Shown here: positions 17,620 to 26,863 of the stretch, piece by piece
Layout of the letters: every line of letters begins with the position of its first letter
Position numbering within the stretch: the stretch's first letter is position 1
From: Noviherbaspirillum aerium
GTDB taxonomy: Bacteria > Pseudomonadota > Gammaproteobacteria > Burkholderiales > Burkholderiaceae_D
NCBI RefSeq assembly: GCF_008929045.1
Contig: NZ_VFAH01000031.1
Span: 1 to 62,662, forward strand
Reading direction: 5' to 3'
DNA: 62,662 bases
Made by a program: the position numbers and the translations under genes
The notes under the pieces: generated by a model
Seen by the model: only the letters and a program-made list of their open reading frames with translations
What the model was told of the DNA's origin: nothing
Databases searched by the model: none

Positions 17620-18636
17620 GTGAACATCGGTCCTCATTTGCTTCGTAACAATGTCTTTGTCGCTCCGATGGCCGGAGTGACGGACCGGCCTTTTCGCCAG
17701 CTCTGCAAGCAGCTCGGCGCAGGCTATGCGGTATCCGAAATGGCCGCATCCGACCCGCGCCTGTGGGCCAGCGAAAAGACTTCCCGCCGCATCAACCACG
17801 AAGGGGAAATGGAGCCGAAGGCGGTGCAGATCGCCGGCGCCGATCCGGCGATGCTTGCCGCAAGCGCGAAATTCAATGTCGAGCGCGGCGCGCAGATCAT
17901 CGACATCAACATGGGCTGCCCGGTAAAGAAGGTCTGCAACAGCTGGTGCGGCTCTGCGCTGCTGCAGAACGAAAGGCTGGTCGGAGAAATTCTCGATGCC
18001 GTCGTCGGTGCGGTCGACGTGCCGGTGACGCTGAAATTCCGCACCGGCTGGGACCGCCGGAACAAGAATGCATTGACCATCGCCAGGATGGCCGAGGCGG
18101 CCGGCATCGCGATGCTGACCCTGCATGGCCGCACCCGCGCCGACGGCTACAGCGGCGAAGCGGAATACGACACCATTGCCGCCGTCAAGGCGGCGGTATC
18201 GATACCGGTGGTGGCCAACGGCGATATCACCTCGCCCGAAAAGGCGCGGCAGGTGCTGGCCTTCACCGGCGCCGACGCGGTCATGGTCGGACGCGCCGCC
18301 CAGGGAAGGCCCTGGATCTTCCGCGAAATCGATCATTTCCTGCGCACCGGGGAGCGCCTGCCGCCGCCGCTGGTCGGCGAAGTGCGCGCCTTGATGCGGG
18401 AACATCTGCTCGCGCATTACGCGTTCTACGGCGACTTCATGGGATTGCGCACCGCGCGCAAGCATATCGGCTGGTATGTGCGCGACCTGCCGGACGGCGA
18501 AGAATTCAGGCAGCGCATGAACCGGCTGGAAAGCTGCGAGGAGCAGCTGGCGGCCGTCGATGCGTTTTTCGAATCGCAGTCGGCCTTCGGCGAGCGGTTA
18601 CAATACGGCCTCGCCGCGCGGAAGCTGGCAGCCTGA
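17620..18636 (+). CDS. dusB: tRNA-dihydrouridine synthase B
   Basis: 338 aa from GTG 17620 (MNIGPHLLRNNVFVAPMAGVTD after Met replacement); an earlier TTG at 17599 adds 7 residues. FMN enzyme reducing uridine to dihydrouridine in the tRNA D-loop. DINMGCPVKKV contains the catalytic Cys, and LHGRTRADGYSG and GDITSPEKA bind FMN. The segment after KKV reads CNSWCGSALL, with an extra Cys. fis follows by 26 bp, the same dusB-fis operon as in E. coli. Confidence 0.95.
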   Translation: MNIGPHLLRNNVFVAPMAGVTDRPFRQLCKQLGAGYAVSEMAASDPRLWASEKTSRRINHEGEMEPKAVQIAGADPAMLAASAKFNVERGAQIIDINMGCPVKKVCNSWCGSALLQNERLVGEILDAVVGAVDVPVTLKFRTGWDRRNKNALTIARMAEAAGIAMLTLHGRTRADGYSGEAEYDTIAAVKAAVSIPVVANGDITSPEKARQVLAFTGADAVMVGRAAQGRPWIFREIDHFLRTGERLPPPLVGEVRALMREHLLAHYAFYGDFMGLRTARKHIGWYVRDLPDGEEFRQRMNRLESCEEQLAAVDAFFESQSAFGERLQYGLAARKLAA

Positions 18637-18662
18637 CCCTAAAAAACCCAATACAGATTCTC

Positions 18663-18896
18663 ATGAGCAAAGACAATATCCAGGACGTCGTCAAGAAGAG
18701 CCTTGAAAAATATTTCAAGGATCTCGGCGAACAGCAGCCGTCGAACGTCTATGAAATGGTGGTCTTTACCGTGGAAAAACCGATACTTGAAGCGGTGATG
18801 GAACGTGCCGAAGGCAATCAGTCCCTGGCCGCCGAAATGCTCGGCATCAACCGCAACACCCTGCGCAAGAAGCTGCAGCAGCACGGCTTGCTGTAG
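18663..18896 (+). CDS. fis: Fis family nucleoid-associated DNA-binding protein
   Basis: 77 aa. [18 protein letters not shown] starts the dimer arm, and the C-terminal helix-turn-helix [20 protein letters not shown] is typical of Fis. Betaproteobacterial Fis is shorter than the 98 aa E. coli protein at the N terminus, as here. It bends DNA and activates stable-RNA promoters in fast growth. Second gene of dusB-fis; translated in the same frame as a long meaningless frame overlapping dusB. Confidence 0.95.
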   Translation: MSKDNIQDVVKKSLEKYFKDLGEQQPSNVYEMVVFTVEKPILEAVMERAEGNQSLAAEMLGINRNTLRKKLQQHGLL

Positions 18897-19042
18897 CGCG
18901 GTACCACCGGCCGCAATGCGGCGCTGTCGATGACCGCCTGTCCAATGGATGGACGCACGTCCGGCGACAACCGTGCAACCCTGCAAACCTGCGATCACCG
19001 TTTTCCTTATCCATCTCCTCCACCTCCTACTGCAAGCCCATC

Positions 19043-20608
19043 ATGATCAAACAAGCCCTCATTTCCGTGTCCGACAAGACCGGCGTGCTCGAGTTTGCCA
19101 AGGCGCTCGCCGCTCAAGGCGTCAACATCCTCTCCACCGGCGGCACCGCCAAGCTGCTCGCCGACAATGGCGTGAAGGTGACCGAAGTCGCCGACTACAC
19201 CGGATTTCCGGAAATGCTTGATGGCCGCGTGAAGACCCTGCATCCCAAAGTCCACGGCGGCATCCTGGCCCGCCGCGACCTGCCCGAACATGTTGCTGCC
19301 CTGGAGCAGCACGGCATTCCGACCATCGACATGGTGGTGGTCAATCTGTATCCCTTCCAGCAGACGGTGGCCAAGGATCAGTGCACGCTGGAAGACGCCA
19401 TCGAGAACATCGACATCGGCGGCCCGACCATGCTGCGTTCCTCGGCGAAGAATCACAAGGATGTGGTCGTGGTCTGCGATCCGGCCGACTATGGCCGCGT
19501 GCTCGACGAGATGAAGGCCAATCACGGCGAAGTCGGCTACGACACCAAGTTCGCCCTGGCCAAGAAAGTATTCGCGCATACCGCGCAATACGATGGCGCG
19601 ATCACCAACTACCTGACCGCGCTCGGCGAGGACAAGCAGCATGCGACGCGCAGCGCCTATCCGCAGACGCTCAACCTGCATTTCGAGAAGGTGCAGGAAA
19701 TGCGCTACGGCGAAAACCCGCACCAGTCCGCCGCGTTCTACCGCGACCTGGCGCCGGTGGCGGGCTCGCTCGCCAACTACAAGCAGTTGCAGGGCAAGGA
19801 ACTCTCCTACAACAACATCGCCGATGCCGATGCCGCCTGGGAGTGCGTGAAGACCTTCGAGGAAACCGCCTGCGTGATCATCAAGCATGCGAACCCCTGC
19901 GGCGTGGCCGTCGGCGCATCGCCGCTGGAAGCCTACGGCAAGGCATTGCAGACCGACCCGACCTCGGCTTTCGGCGGCATCATCGCCTTCAACCGCGAGC
20001 TTGACGGCAAGGCTGCCGAAGCGGTCGCCAAGCAGTTCGTCGAAGTGCTGATCGCGCCGTCGTTCACCGCCGAAGCCAAGCAGGTGTTCGCCGCCAAGCA
20101 GAATGTTCGTTTGCTCGAAATCCCGCTCGACAATGCCGTCAACGCCTACGACTTCAAGCGCGTCGGCGGCGGCCTGCTGCTGCAGTCGCCGGATGCGAAG
20201 AACGTCGCGGTCTCCGAACTGAAAGTCGTCACCAAGAAGCAGCCGACGCCGCAACAGATGCAGGATTTGATGTTCGCCTGGCGCGTGGCCAAGTTCGTGA
20301 AGTCGAATGCCATCGTGTTCTGCGCCAATGGCATGACCATGGGCGTGGGCGCCGGCCAGATGAGCCGCATCGACTCCGCGCGCATCGCATCGATCAAGGC
20401 GCAGAATGCCGGCCTGTCCCTGGCCGGCACCGCGGTGGCCTCCGATGCCTTCTTCCCGTTCCGCGATGGCCTTGACGTGGTCGTTGATGCCGGCGCCACC
20501 TGCGTCATCCATCCCGGCGGTTCGATGCGCGACCAGGAAGTCATCGATGCCGCCGACGAGCGCGGCGTCGTGATGCTGTTCACCGGCACACGTCACTTCC
20601 GTCATTGA
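19043..20608 (+). CDS. purH: Bifunctional AICAR transformylase/IMP cyclohydrolase
   Basis: 521 aa, full length. Last two steps of purine synthesis. The N-terminal cyclohydrolase domain has [15 protein letters not shown] and [10 protein letters not shown]; the transformylase domain has [15 protein letters not shown], the catalytic Lys-His in [11 protein letters not shown], and [10 protein letters not shown] near the end. It follows fis by 146 bp, a gene order shared with other Betaproteobacteria. A hairpin CCGGATC/GATCCGG lies 80 bp downstream. Confidence 0.98.
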   Translation: MIKQALISVSDKTGVLEFAKALAAQGVNILSTGGTAKLLADNGVKVTEVADYTGFPEMLDGRVKTLHPKVHGGILARRDLPEHVAALEQHGIPTIDMVVVNLYPFQQTVAKDQCTLEDAIENIDIGGPTMLRSSAKNHKDVVVVCDPADYGRVLDEMKANHGEVGYDTKFALAKKVFAHTAQYDGAITNYLTALGEDKQHATRSAYPQTLNLHFEKVQEMRYGENPHQSAAFYRDLAPVAGSLANYKQLQGKELSYNNIADADAAWECVKTFEETACVIIKHANPCGVAVGASPLEAYGKALQTDPTSAFGGIIAFNRELDGKAAEAVAKQFVEVLIAPSFTAEAKQVFAAKQNVRLLEIPLDNAVNAYDFKRVGGGLLLQSPDAKNVAVSELKVVTKKQPTPQQMQDLMFAWRVAKFVKSNAIVFCANGMTMGVGAGQMSRIDSARIASIKAQNAGLSLAGTAVASDAFFPFRDGLDVVVDAGATCVIHPGGSMRDQEVIDAADERGVVMLFTGTRHFRH

Positions 20609-20974
20609 TCGACGGTTGCCGTCGCCCCTGCCGCCCCTGCCGCTCCTATCCGCAGTTTCACCAGGCGGCATTGCGGCGGCAAGCAGGCCGGATCCTGCGC
20701 CCGATCCGGTCTTCTCCTGCAGTTTCTTCCTTCATCCCGACTGTATCGAACCGTTTCCGCGGCGATGACAAAGCATCAAGTCTGTCTCAACTCCGCACCC
20801 GCACCGGTGCGGCAACAATAAATTTATTTGGTGTGGGCAAGCCGATTCGATAGAATCGCCACACGAACGCGCAACCGTCCGCGTTGAGGAATCATCATGT
20901 TCCCGATGCAACGGATCTGCGCTCTGCTTACCTTGCCTAACCCGTTCGTGCCGGCTTTGCCAGCGCGTCAATCA
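20609..20974. other. Intergenic region before ruvC
   Basis: 366 bp. Contains the purH 3' region with a hairpin of arms CCGGATC and GATCCGG, and a palindrome CGATTC-GATA-GAATCG at 20843-20858 that lies about 120 bp upstream of ruvC and may be a promoter-associated site. An in-frame codon at 20897 would extend RuvC by 26 residues but lacks family support. Confidence 0.55.
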
Positions 20975-21517
20975 ATGAAAATCCTCGGCATCGATCCTGG
21001 CCTGCGTACCACCGGCTTCGGGATAATCCATAAACAGGGCCACAAGCTCAGCTACATCGCATCCGGCACCATCAAGACGCCGGATGCCGATCTGCCGCAA
21101 CGTCTCAAGGTCATTCTTGCCGGCGTGTCGGAGATCATCCGAACCTATGATCCGGACTGCGCGGCGATCGAGAAGGTTTTCGTCAACGTCAATCCGCAGT
21201 CGACGCTGCTGCTCGGGCAGGCCCGCGGCGCCGCCATCTGCGCGCTGGTTCATGCCGATCTTGCGGTAGCGGAATACACGGCATTGCAAATCAAGCAAGC
21301 CGTCGTCGGACACGGCAGGGCGCAGAAGCAGCAGGTGCAGGACATGGTGCAAAGACTGCTGCTCCTGTCGGGCATGCCGGGCACGGATGCTTCCGATGCG
21401 CTGGGCGTGGCAATCTGCCATGCGCATAGCGGCGACACGCTGGCGACTCTCGGCGGACTCGCTCCCGCCTTGGCGAAAAAGGGATTGCGCGTACGCCGCG
21501 GCCGTCTCGTCGGTTGA
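20975..21517 (+). CDS. ruvC: Holliday junction resolvase RuvC
   Basis: 180 aa from ATG 20975, where the family start [16 protein letters not shown] begins. The endonuclease cuts junctions with Mg2+ held by Asp7, Glu in AAIEKVFVN, and the acidic pair in [14 protein letters not shown]. The usual C-terminal basic tail is present ([13 protein letters not shown]). It is separated from ruvA by a gene on the opposite strand, unlike the usual ruvCAB run. Confidence 0.96.
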   Translation: MKILGIDPGLRTTGFGIIHKQGHKLSYIASGTIKTPDADLPQRLKVILAGVSEIIRTYDPDCAAIEKVFVNVNPQSTLLLGQARGAAICALVHADLAVAEYTALQIKQAVVGHGRAQKQQVQDMVQRLLLLSGMPGTDASDALGVAICHAHSGDTLATLGGLAPALAKKGLRVRRGRLVG

Positions 21518-21535
21518 ATTCCCGCCGACGCCGGC

Positions 21536-22105
21536 CTAGAAATGCTTTTCCGCCTTTCGTGCGGCCACTTCGAAGCGGTTGTGCCAATAGGCATTCTTTC
21601 CCCGCAATGCCGCCCATGCACTGGAAGCAAGATAAGCAAAGGGAAAGAACGGCCCCCACCACGCCGCCTGGCGTACATGCGCCAGTTCATGGATCAGCAC
21701 CCGCGAAGACAATCCCGACTTTTCCGCAATGACCACATGGCCGATGGCCATGGCGTTCATCGCACCGAAAGGATGGCGCTGCAGCATGAAGTCGGCCAGT
21801 CTGCCGCGCACCAGCAGCGCGATCGTATGTCCGCGTATCAATTGCGCATGGCCGCTGAAGATGACGATCGGTATTGCCAGCGCGATACCGAAAGCCGTCA
21901 AGGGAGACGCCCAGATAATCCCGAACAGCGTCCCGGTCCAGGACAGGGGAAGACGGATCAGCGAGCTTTGAAACAGGCGTTGTATGGTTTGCAGCATGCG
22001 TCGCTTGAGCAGATGCCGGAGGCCAACCTGATCGGCAGCGCGTCGCGGCGTGAACTTGAAGGCGTTCAGGTCAGAATCCAGATCTCGTATTGGAGCTTCG
22101 CGCAT
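21536..22105 (-). CDS. Unknown membrane protein with HELAH zinc-peptidase-like motif
   Basis: 189 aa. The motif VLIHELAHVRQ (about residues 136-146) has the HExxH zinc pattern. One hydrophobic segment at about 56-86 (TLFGIIWASPLTAFGIALAIPIV), and another weak one near FFPFAYLASSAWAAL. AAGGA is about 10 bases ahead of the start at 22105. It interrupts ruvC-ruvA on the opposite strand. I do not recognise a named family; the motif and the membrane position suggest a small membrane metalloprotease, but no third ligand is certain. Confidence 0.6.
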   Translation of the reverse strand: MREAPIRDLDSDLNAFKFTPRRAADQVGLRHLLKRRMLQTIQRLFQSSLIRLPLSWTGTLFGIIWASPLTAFGIALAIPIVIFSGHAQLIRGHTIALLVRGRLADFMLQRHPFGAMNAMAIGHVVIAEKSGLSSRVLIHELAHVRQAAWWGPFFPFAYLASSAWAALRGKNAYWHNRFEVAARKAEKHF

Positions 22106-22231
22106 CGGAAAAAATCCTTGGTCAGAAGGCGCCGGAAGGTCTCGCCGGCGTGCCGGACATACTGTTTTTTTGCCGGGCGGGGCAGCAAAACTACTGTATG
22201 ATTAAACAGTTTTTATCCCCATATACAGACC

Positions 22232-22810
22232 ATGATAGGACGCCTTTCCGGTACGCTGCTTGAGAAAAATCCGCCCCAGTTGCTGATCGATTGCAATGGT
22301 GTCGGCTATGAGGTGGATGTGCCCATGAGCACCTTCTACAACCTGCCGGCCATGGGCGAAAAAGTGGTTTTGCTGACGCATATGGCGGTGCGTGAGGATG
22401 CGCACCTGCTGTATGGATTCGGCACGGTCGAAGAGCGCAATGTCTTCAAGCAGCTGATCCGGATCTCCGGCGTGGGCGCCCGCACGGCGCTGTCCATCCT
22501 GTCCGGCATGTCGGTCGCCGATCTGTCGCAGGCGATCACGCTGCAGGAAGCCGGGCGCCTGACGCGCGTTCCCGGCATCGGCAAGAAAACCGCCGAGCGC
22601 CTGCTGCTGGAATTGAAAGGCAAGCTCGGGGCCGACCTGGGGGCGGTCGGCGGCATCGCGCACAGCGATGCCACCGCCGATATTTCCAATGCGCTGCTGG
22701 CACTGGGGTACTCCGAAAAGGAAGCGGTGCTGGCCCTGAAGCAGGTGCCGGCCGGGACCGGCGTTTCGGAAGGCATCAAGCTGGCGCTGAAGGCGCTCTC
22801 GAAAGCATAG
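22232..22810 (+). CDS. ruvA: Holliday junction branch migration protein RuvA
   Basis: 192 aa. Tetrameric junction-binding subunit. [28 protein letters not shown] is the OB domain; helix-hairpin-helix repeats [15 protein letters not shown] and [16 protein letters not shown] follow; the C-terminal RuvB-binding domain is [12 protein letters not shown]. Forms an operon with ruvB, 30 bp downstream. Confidence 0.98.
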   Translation: MIGRLSGTLLEKNPPQLLIDCNGVGYEVDVPMSTFYNLPAMGEKVVLLTHMAVREDAHLLYGFGTVEERNVFKQLIRISGVGARTALSILSGMSVADLSQAITLQEAGRLTRVPGIGKKTAERLLLELKGKLGADLGAVGGIAHSDATADISNALLALGYSEKEAVLALKQVPAGTGVSEGIKLALKALSKA

Positions 22811-22840
22811 ATGCATTAAACGCAAGAAAGCGGTCACACC

Positions 22841-23902
22841 ATGAGCATACAAACCGACGACTTCAGCGAGCAGAGAATCATTGCGGCGACGCCGGCTTCC
22901 CCCAACGAGGAAGCCATCGAGCGCGCGCTGCGGCCCAAGCAGCTCGACGAATATGTCGGGCAGGAAAAAATTCACAGCCAGCTTGAAATCTTCATCACCG
23001 CGGCCCGTCAGCGGCGCGAGGCTCTGGACCACACCCTGCTGTTCGGCCCGCCCGGTCTCGGCAAGACCACGCTGGCGCACATCATTGCCCGCGAGATGGG
23101 CGTCAACCTGCGGCAGACCTCCGGCCCGGTGCTGGAACGCGCCGGCGACCTGGCCGCGCTGCTGACCAATCTCGAACCGAACGACGTGCTGTTCATCGAC
23201 GAGATCCACCGCCTGTCGCCGGTGGTGGAGGAAATCCTGTATCCGGCGCTGGAGGATTACCAGATCGACATCATGATCGGCGAAGGCCCGGCAGCCCGGT
23301 CGGTGCGCCTCGACCTGCAGCCGTTCACCCTGGTCGGCGCCACCACCCGCGCCGGCATGCTGACCAATCCGCTGCGCGACCGCTTCGGTATCGTGGCCCG
23401 GCTGGAGTTCTACACGCCGCAGGAACTGGCCCGCATCGTTACCCGCAGCGCTGCGCTGCTCAATGCCGCCATCGTGCCCGACGGCGCGCTGGAAATCGCC
23501 AAGCGCAGCCGGGGCACGCCGCGCATCGCCAACCGCTTGCTGCGCCGGGTGCGCGACTATGCGGAAGTGAAGGGAAACGGCGAAATCACCAAGGCCATGG
23601 CCGATGCCGCGCTGAAGATGCTCGATGTCGATCCTGTCGGTTTCGACCTCATGGACCGCAAGCTGCTCGAAGCCGTGCTGTTCAAGTTCAATGGCGGTCC
23701 GGTCGGCCTGGACAACCTTGCCGCCGCCATCGGGGAAGAACGCGACACCATTGAAGACGTGCTGGAACCTTATCTGATCCAGCAGGGTTTCCTGCAGCGC
23801 ACGCCTCGCGGACGGATTGCCACCCCAACTGCCTACAGCCATTTCGGCGTAACGGCACCGCGAGGGCCGGGCGGCGACTTGTGGGATTTGCCGCCGGGCT
23901 GA
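22841..23902 (+). CDS. ruvB: Holliday junction branch migration helicase RuvB
   Basis: 353 aa AAA+ motor. Walker [13 protein letters not shown], Walker [12 protein letters not shown], sensor 1 [11 protein letters not shown] with the arginine finger in NPLRDRFG, and a C-terminal winged helix ending in [13 protein letters not shown]. Downstream of ruvA and without an obvious terminator. Confidence 0.98.
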   Translation: MSIQTDDFSEQRIIAATPASPNEEAIERALRPKQLDEYVGQEKIHSQLEIFITAARQRREALDHTLLFGPPGLGKTTLAHIIAREMGVNLRQTSGPVLERAGDLAALLTNLEPNDVLFIDEIHRLSPVVEEILYPALEDYQIDIMIGEGPAARSVRLDLQPFTLVGATTRAGMLTNPLRDRFGIVARLEFYTPQELARIVTRSAALLNAAIVPDGALEIAKRSRGTPRIANRLLRRVRDYAEVKGNGEITKAMADAALKMLDVDPVGFDLMDRKLLEAVLFKFNGGPVGLDNLAAAIGEERDTIEDVLEPYLIQQGFLQRTPRGRIATPTAYSHFGVTAPRGPGGDLWDLPPG

Positions 23903-24293
23903 TTCCTGGCTACCTCTTGCAAGGCGGCAAGCTGCATGCGGCCGGCGGAGCTTCCAGACCCTGCAACCTTCCAGCCACTGGATAGTCAGACCAACTCGTC
24001 CGATCGCGGTCGAGCCGCCGGGTGACCAAGCCATCAAGTCACCCGGCCGCCAGTCCTGCTGATTCATCGGCATTCAATTGATCTTTTGTCATGCGTAGTA
24101 CTACGAGTACTGCGGCAGTAATTGTTATCTATGCTAACAATCGGGCAAAGACAATTTATAATTGCCGGCTAAAGCACGATCGCACTTTTTTGTTTGAGAA
24201 AGCGCAAGCCTGCGAAGCCGCTGAACGGTAGAGTTCAGGGTTTGTTCAGGTTGCGGTGTTCAACCCGTTCCCCAGCTCCGATCGAGTTCCACC
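23903..24293. other. Intergenic region upstream of the hydratase
   Basis: 390 bp, AT-richer in the right half. It carries two palindromes near the centre (24095-24111 and 24121-24141) and a third weaker one, TGAAC-GGTAGA-GTTCA, around 24219-24235. No gene is visible. The sites lie upstream of the hydratase gene and could be its operator region. Confidence 0.6.
24095..24141 (+). promoter_or_regulatory. Clustered palindromes (candidate operator)
   Basis: GTAGTACTAC (24095-24104) is a perfect palindrome; AGTACT occurs twice with 9-bp spacing (24097 and 24106). Ten bases on, ATTGTTA-7 bp-TAACAAT (24121-24141) is a perfect inverted repeat. Such clustering suggests binding of one or more dimeric regulators of the hydratase. 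Confidence 0.5.
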
Positions 24294-25124
24294 ATGCTCA
24301 TGTCCACGCAAGCCAACCGCTACGCGTATCAATTGCTTGATGCGCGTGCGCAGGCGCAATTGATGCCCCCTCTGTCCGCCCAGTCTCCGCTTTCCATTGC
24401 CGACAGCTACGACATCGTTCGCTGCATCATGGATGTGCGCATTGCCCAGGGAGAGACGCTGATCGGCCGGAAGATCGGTTTTACCAACCGCAAGATCTGG
24501 TCAAAATACGGGCAGCAGGAGCCGATCAGCATGCCGATCTGGACGCCGGTCTTCAATGAGACGGTGCGCTTTACCGAAGACAACCGGGGAATCCAGAGCT
24601 TGACCGGCGCGCAACAGCCGCGCATCGGACCGGAACTGGTGTTCAAGCTCGGCTCGACGCCGGCTCCGGATGCCACGATGGAGGAACTGGCGCAGTGCAT
24701 CGAATGGATGGCGCATGCGTTCGAGATCGTCATCTGTCCTTTCCCGGGCTGGAAATTCGAGATGGCGGACTCGATTGCCGCTTTCGGCCTGCATGGATCG
24801 CTGATCGTCGGCGAACCGAAGATGCTGTCCGAAGCAAGCCGCCGCAGTCTTGGCGAAGTGCTCGCCAATGCCAGCCTGTCACTGTCCTGCGGCGATGAAC
24901 TGCGTTCGGCCGGCTTCGGCAGCGACGTGCTGGGCAGTCCGCTGCACGCCTTGTGGCACCTGCATCAGCTGTTGGGCCAGCAGCCGCAGTTCTCGGGACT
25001 GGCCGCTGGTGAAATCATCACCACCGGCACCTGGACCGATGTCTGTCCGATCGCGCCGGGCGAGACATGGACCTCGGCTTTTTCGGGGCTGAGCCTGCCG
25101 GGGCTGACCATTTCATTCGTATAG
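24294..25124 (+). CDS. 2-keto-4-pentenoate hydratase-like protein (MhpD/FAH superfamily)
   Basis: 276 aa. Similar to hydratases of aromatic meta-cleavage and related decarboxylases: LIGRKIGFTNRKIW, GPELVFKLGS, HAFEIVICPFPGW and AGEIITTGTWTDVCPIAPGETW are characteristic. The metal-binding Glu residues of the FAH-like fold are in GPELVFKL and FEIV. ATG 24300 is a possible second start. No other meta-cleavage genes surround it, so the true substrate is open. A PhyH-like oxygenase gene converges on it from the other strand. Confidence 0.85.
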   Translation: MLMSTQANRYAYQLLDARAQAQLMPPLSAQSPLSIADSYDIVRCIMDVRIAQGETLIGRKIGFTNRKIWSKYGQQEPISMPIWTPVFNETVRFTEDNRGIQSLTGAQQPRIGPELVFKLGSTPAPDATMEELAQCIEWMAHAFEIVICPFPGWKFEMADSIAAFGLHGSLIVGEPKMLSEASRRSLGEVLANASLSLSCGDELRSAGFGSDVLGSPLHALWHLHQLLGQQPQFSGLAAGEIITTGTWTDVCPIAPGETWTSAFSGLSLPGLTISFV

Positions 25125-25156
25125 CCCCGGCCGGTGGCCGAACAGGAAGGGGCTGC

Positions 25157-26125
25157 TCAGCCGCCGATGTACTTGTCTGCGAACGCCTGCAGTTCTTCCC
25201 AGGTATCGGGAAAGGTGAGCTTCAACCTGCTGCTGTAAAGGCCGATCGCGCCTGCAATGGCACGCAGGCGGTTTGCGAAAGGCAATTCGAACTGGCTGCC
25301 GAACTGCTGGGCATCGAATCCTTCGCGGGCGGAAGCATATTCAATATCGTTGAGCCTGCAATCCTGGCTGTGAAAATAGAGCGCAACGCTGATTCTGGGC
25401 TCTTGCGCCCATTCGCTGCTGCGGCCTCCCCAGTGCAGGACATGCATGTTCCAGCCAATGGCGGATCCGGCCACAGCCGGCACTGCACGAATGCCTTGAA
25501 CGGCGCCCAGGCTGGAAAAGGGAGACCGGTCAAGCGCGTCCGGAATATTCGGATCGCAGTGCACCGGCAGCACATACATGCATGCGTTCAAGGGTGTTGT
25601 GTCCGTCAGCGGCGCCCATACAGTCACCAGGCGCGGCCGGCCATCTTCCCGCATCGCCTCCTTCGCGGCCAGGTCCCGATGCGGTCCCCATCCGGCGGCG
25701 TTGGACGACGCATCGATGTGCCATGCCCAGATGTCGCAGGGCGTCAGATGGTAGTCATTGCCCAGCAGCGACGTCAGCACGGGATTGGTGCCGCAGGCGA
25801 TTTGCCAGAATTCGTCATAGATGAAGGCGAACACCGGTGCGATACCTCTGGCGACAAGATCGCTGATGACGCTGGCCAGACGGGCGGCCTTGGCCTTGGA
25901 GATCAGTGGCGGCGTCTCGAAATAGCCATCCTTGAGCATGCGACGCGTGCACTGGTCGGCTTGCTGCGGCGAGACCTGCGAAGCGTATGCAAGCTTGGCC
26001 GCCAGGGGGAAGGCACTGATGTGCAGATCCGGGTTCAGCGCTCTCCAGAATGCCTCATCTCCCGCCCGACCGAGCGGAGTGGAGGCGAAGGCATGAGGAG
26101 CAAGCAAGTCATCCATTTCTGTCAA
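25157..26125 (-). CDS. PhyH-like Fe(II)/2-oxoglutarate dioxygenase family protein
   Basis: 322 aa. The block IWAWHIDASSNAAGWGPHRD contains His and Asp spaced as in phytanoyl-CoA dioxygenases (metal HxD near HRD), and the distal MHVLHWGGRSSE...RISVALYF supplies the second His and the 2-oxoglutarate Arg. VTVWAPLTDTTPLNACMYVLP is also typical. No signal peptide. It converges with the hydratase, 32 bp between stops. The substrate is unknown; the assignment rests on motif pattern only. Confidence 0.65.
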   Translation of the reverse strand: MTEMDDLLAPHAFASTPLGRAGDEAFWRALNPDLHISAFPLAAKLAYASQVSPQQADQCTRRMLKDGYFETPPLISKAKAARLASVISDLVARGIAPVFAFIYDEFWQIACGTNPVLTSLLGNDYHLTPCDIWAWHIDASSNAAGWGPHRDLAAKEAMREDGRPRLVTVWAPLTDTTPLNACMYVLPVHCDPNIPDALDRSPFSSLGAVQGIRAVPAVAGSAIGWNMHVLHWGGRSSEWAQEPRISVALYFHSQDCRLNDIEYASAREGFDAQQFGSQFELPFANRLRAIAGAIGLYSSRLKLTFPDTWEELQAFADKYIGG

Positions 26126-26216
26126 CCTTCCTGAAGAGTGGCGGCAACGGATGCAAACCGCATCCCTCTAACGAATGAGTAACGCTGTAGCGCAGGCGGT
26201 TCCCATTGGATGGACA

Positions 26217-26246
26217 TAAAAGAAAAGGGCGCCGACATGGCGCCCT
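26217..26246 (-). terminator. Terminator downstream of DUF2147 gene
   Basis: Stem GGGCGCC-GACAT-GGCGCCC; on the minus strand followed by CTTTTCTTTTAT. Ends the valS-DUF2147 transcription unit. Confidence 0.8.
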
Positions 26247-26277
26247 GCATGCATGGCAACGAATGATGCCTGACTAC

Positions 26278-26319
26278 GGCCTGTTCACTTCGCACTCCCG
26301 AACGAAGTGTGAACAGGCC
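26278..26319. repeat. Stop-codon-proximal hairpin (dispersed 35-bp element, copy 1)
   Basis: GGCCTGTTCACTTCG pairs with CGAAGTGTGAACAGGCC (two-base bulge). It begins at the DUF2147 stop codon. Its 35-bp core (26288-26322) recurs at 42139-42172 in inverted orientation, and the outer 15 bases recur at 55054-55068. Confidence 0.75.
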
Positions 26320-26784
26320 CTAATCCGCCCGCACCCAGGTCTGCGTGCGGCCCAGCATCGGCACGCCGATATAGCCGCGCACATCGAGTTTCTTGCCGCC
26401 GTCGCCGAGCGTCATCTTGCTCTTGTAGATCTTGCCGCTGGCCGGGTCGAGGATCTGGCCGCCGCTATAGGCATCGCCGTCCTTCTTCATGCCGGTAATG
26501 ATGGTCATGCCGATGATGGGCTGGTCCTTGCGCGCATCTTCGCACTTGTCGCACTTCGGATTCTGCTCGTCTCCCGCCTCGCGGAACAGTTTCTCGATCT
26601 TGCCGCGCAATTCGCCGTTGCTTTCGGTGATGCGCACCAGGGATCTCGGCTTTCCGGTCTCGTCATCGATGGTCTTCCACAGCCCGACGGGCGAGGCGTC
26701 CTGCGCCCATGCGAGGGATGCGGTCAATGTCAGCGCGGCCAGGCTGCCGCAGATGCCGAAAGCGGTCAGAAATGCTTTTTTCAT
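26320..26784 (-). CDS. DUF2147 family secreted protein
   Basis: 154 aa. Signal peptide MKKAFLTAFGICGSLAALTLTASLAWA, so periplasmic. SPVGLWKTIDDETGKPRSLVRI and YKSKMTLGDGGKKLDVRGYIGVPMLGRTQTWVR are the DUF2147 signature; the middle contains a CDKC pair. GGGAGA precedes ATG 26784. It follows valS by 79 bp. Family function unknown; often in fat-storage or polymer contexts but not shown here. Confidence 0.93.
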   Translation of the reverse strand: MKKAFLTAFGICGSLAALTLTASLAWAQDASPVGLWKTIDDETGKPRSLVRITESNGELRGKIEKLFREAGDEQNPKCDKCEDARKDQPIIGMTIITGMKKDGDAYSGGQILDPASGKIYKSKMTLGDGGKKLDVRGYIGVPMLGRTQTWVRAD

Positions 26785-26863
26785 GTCAGGCTTGTCTCCC
26801 TGTGATTGGACGGGTCTGCCGCCGAACGTGCGGCGGCAGATCCCGATCTTACGTGCTCGCGAT

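Noticed and set aside
17763-18662. Long frame over dusB that ends in the Fis sequence
   Set aside because: Only the last 77 codons (18663-18896) match Fis, with a conventional start; the rest is dusB in the wrong frame.
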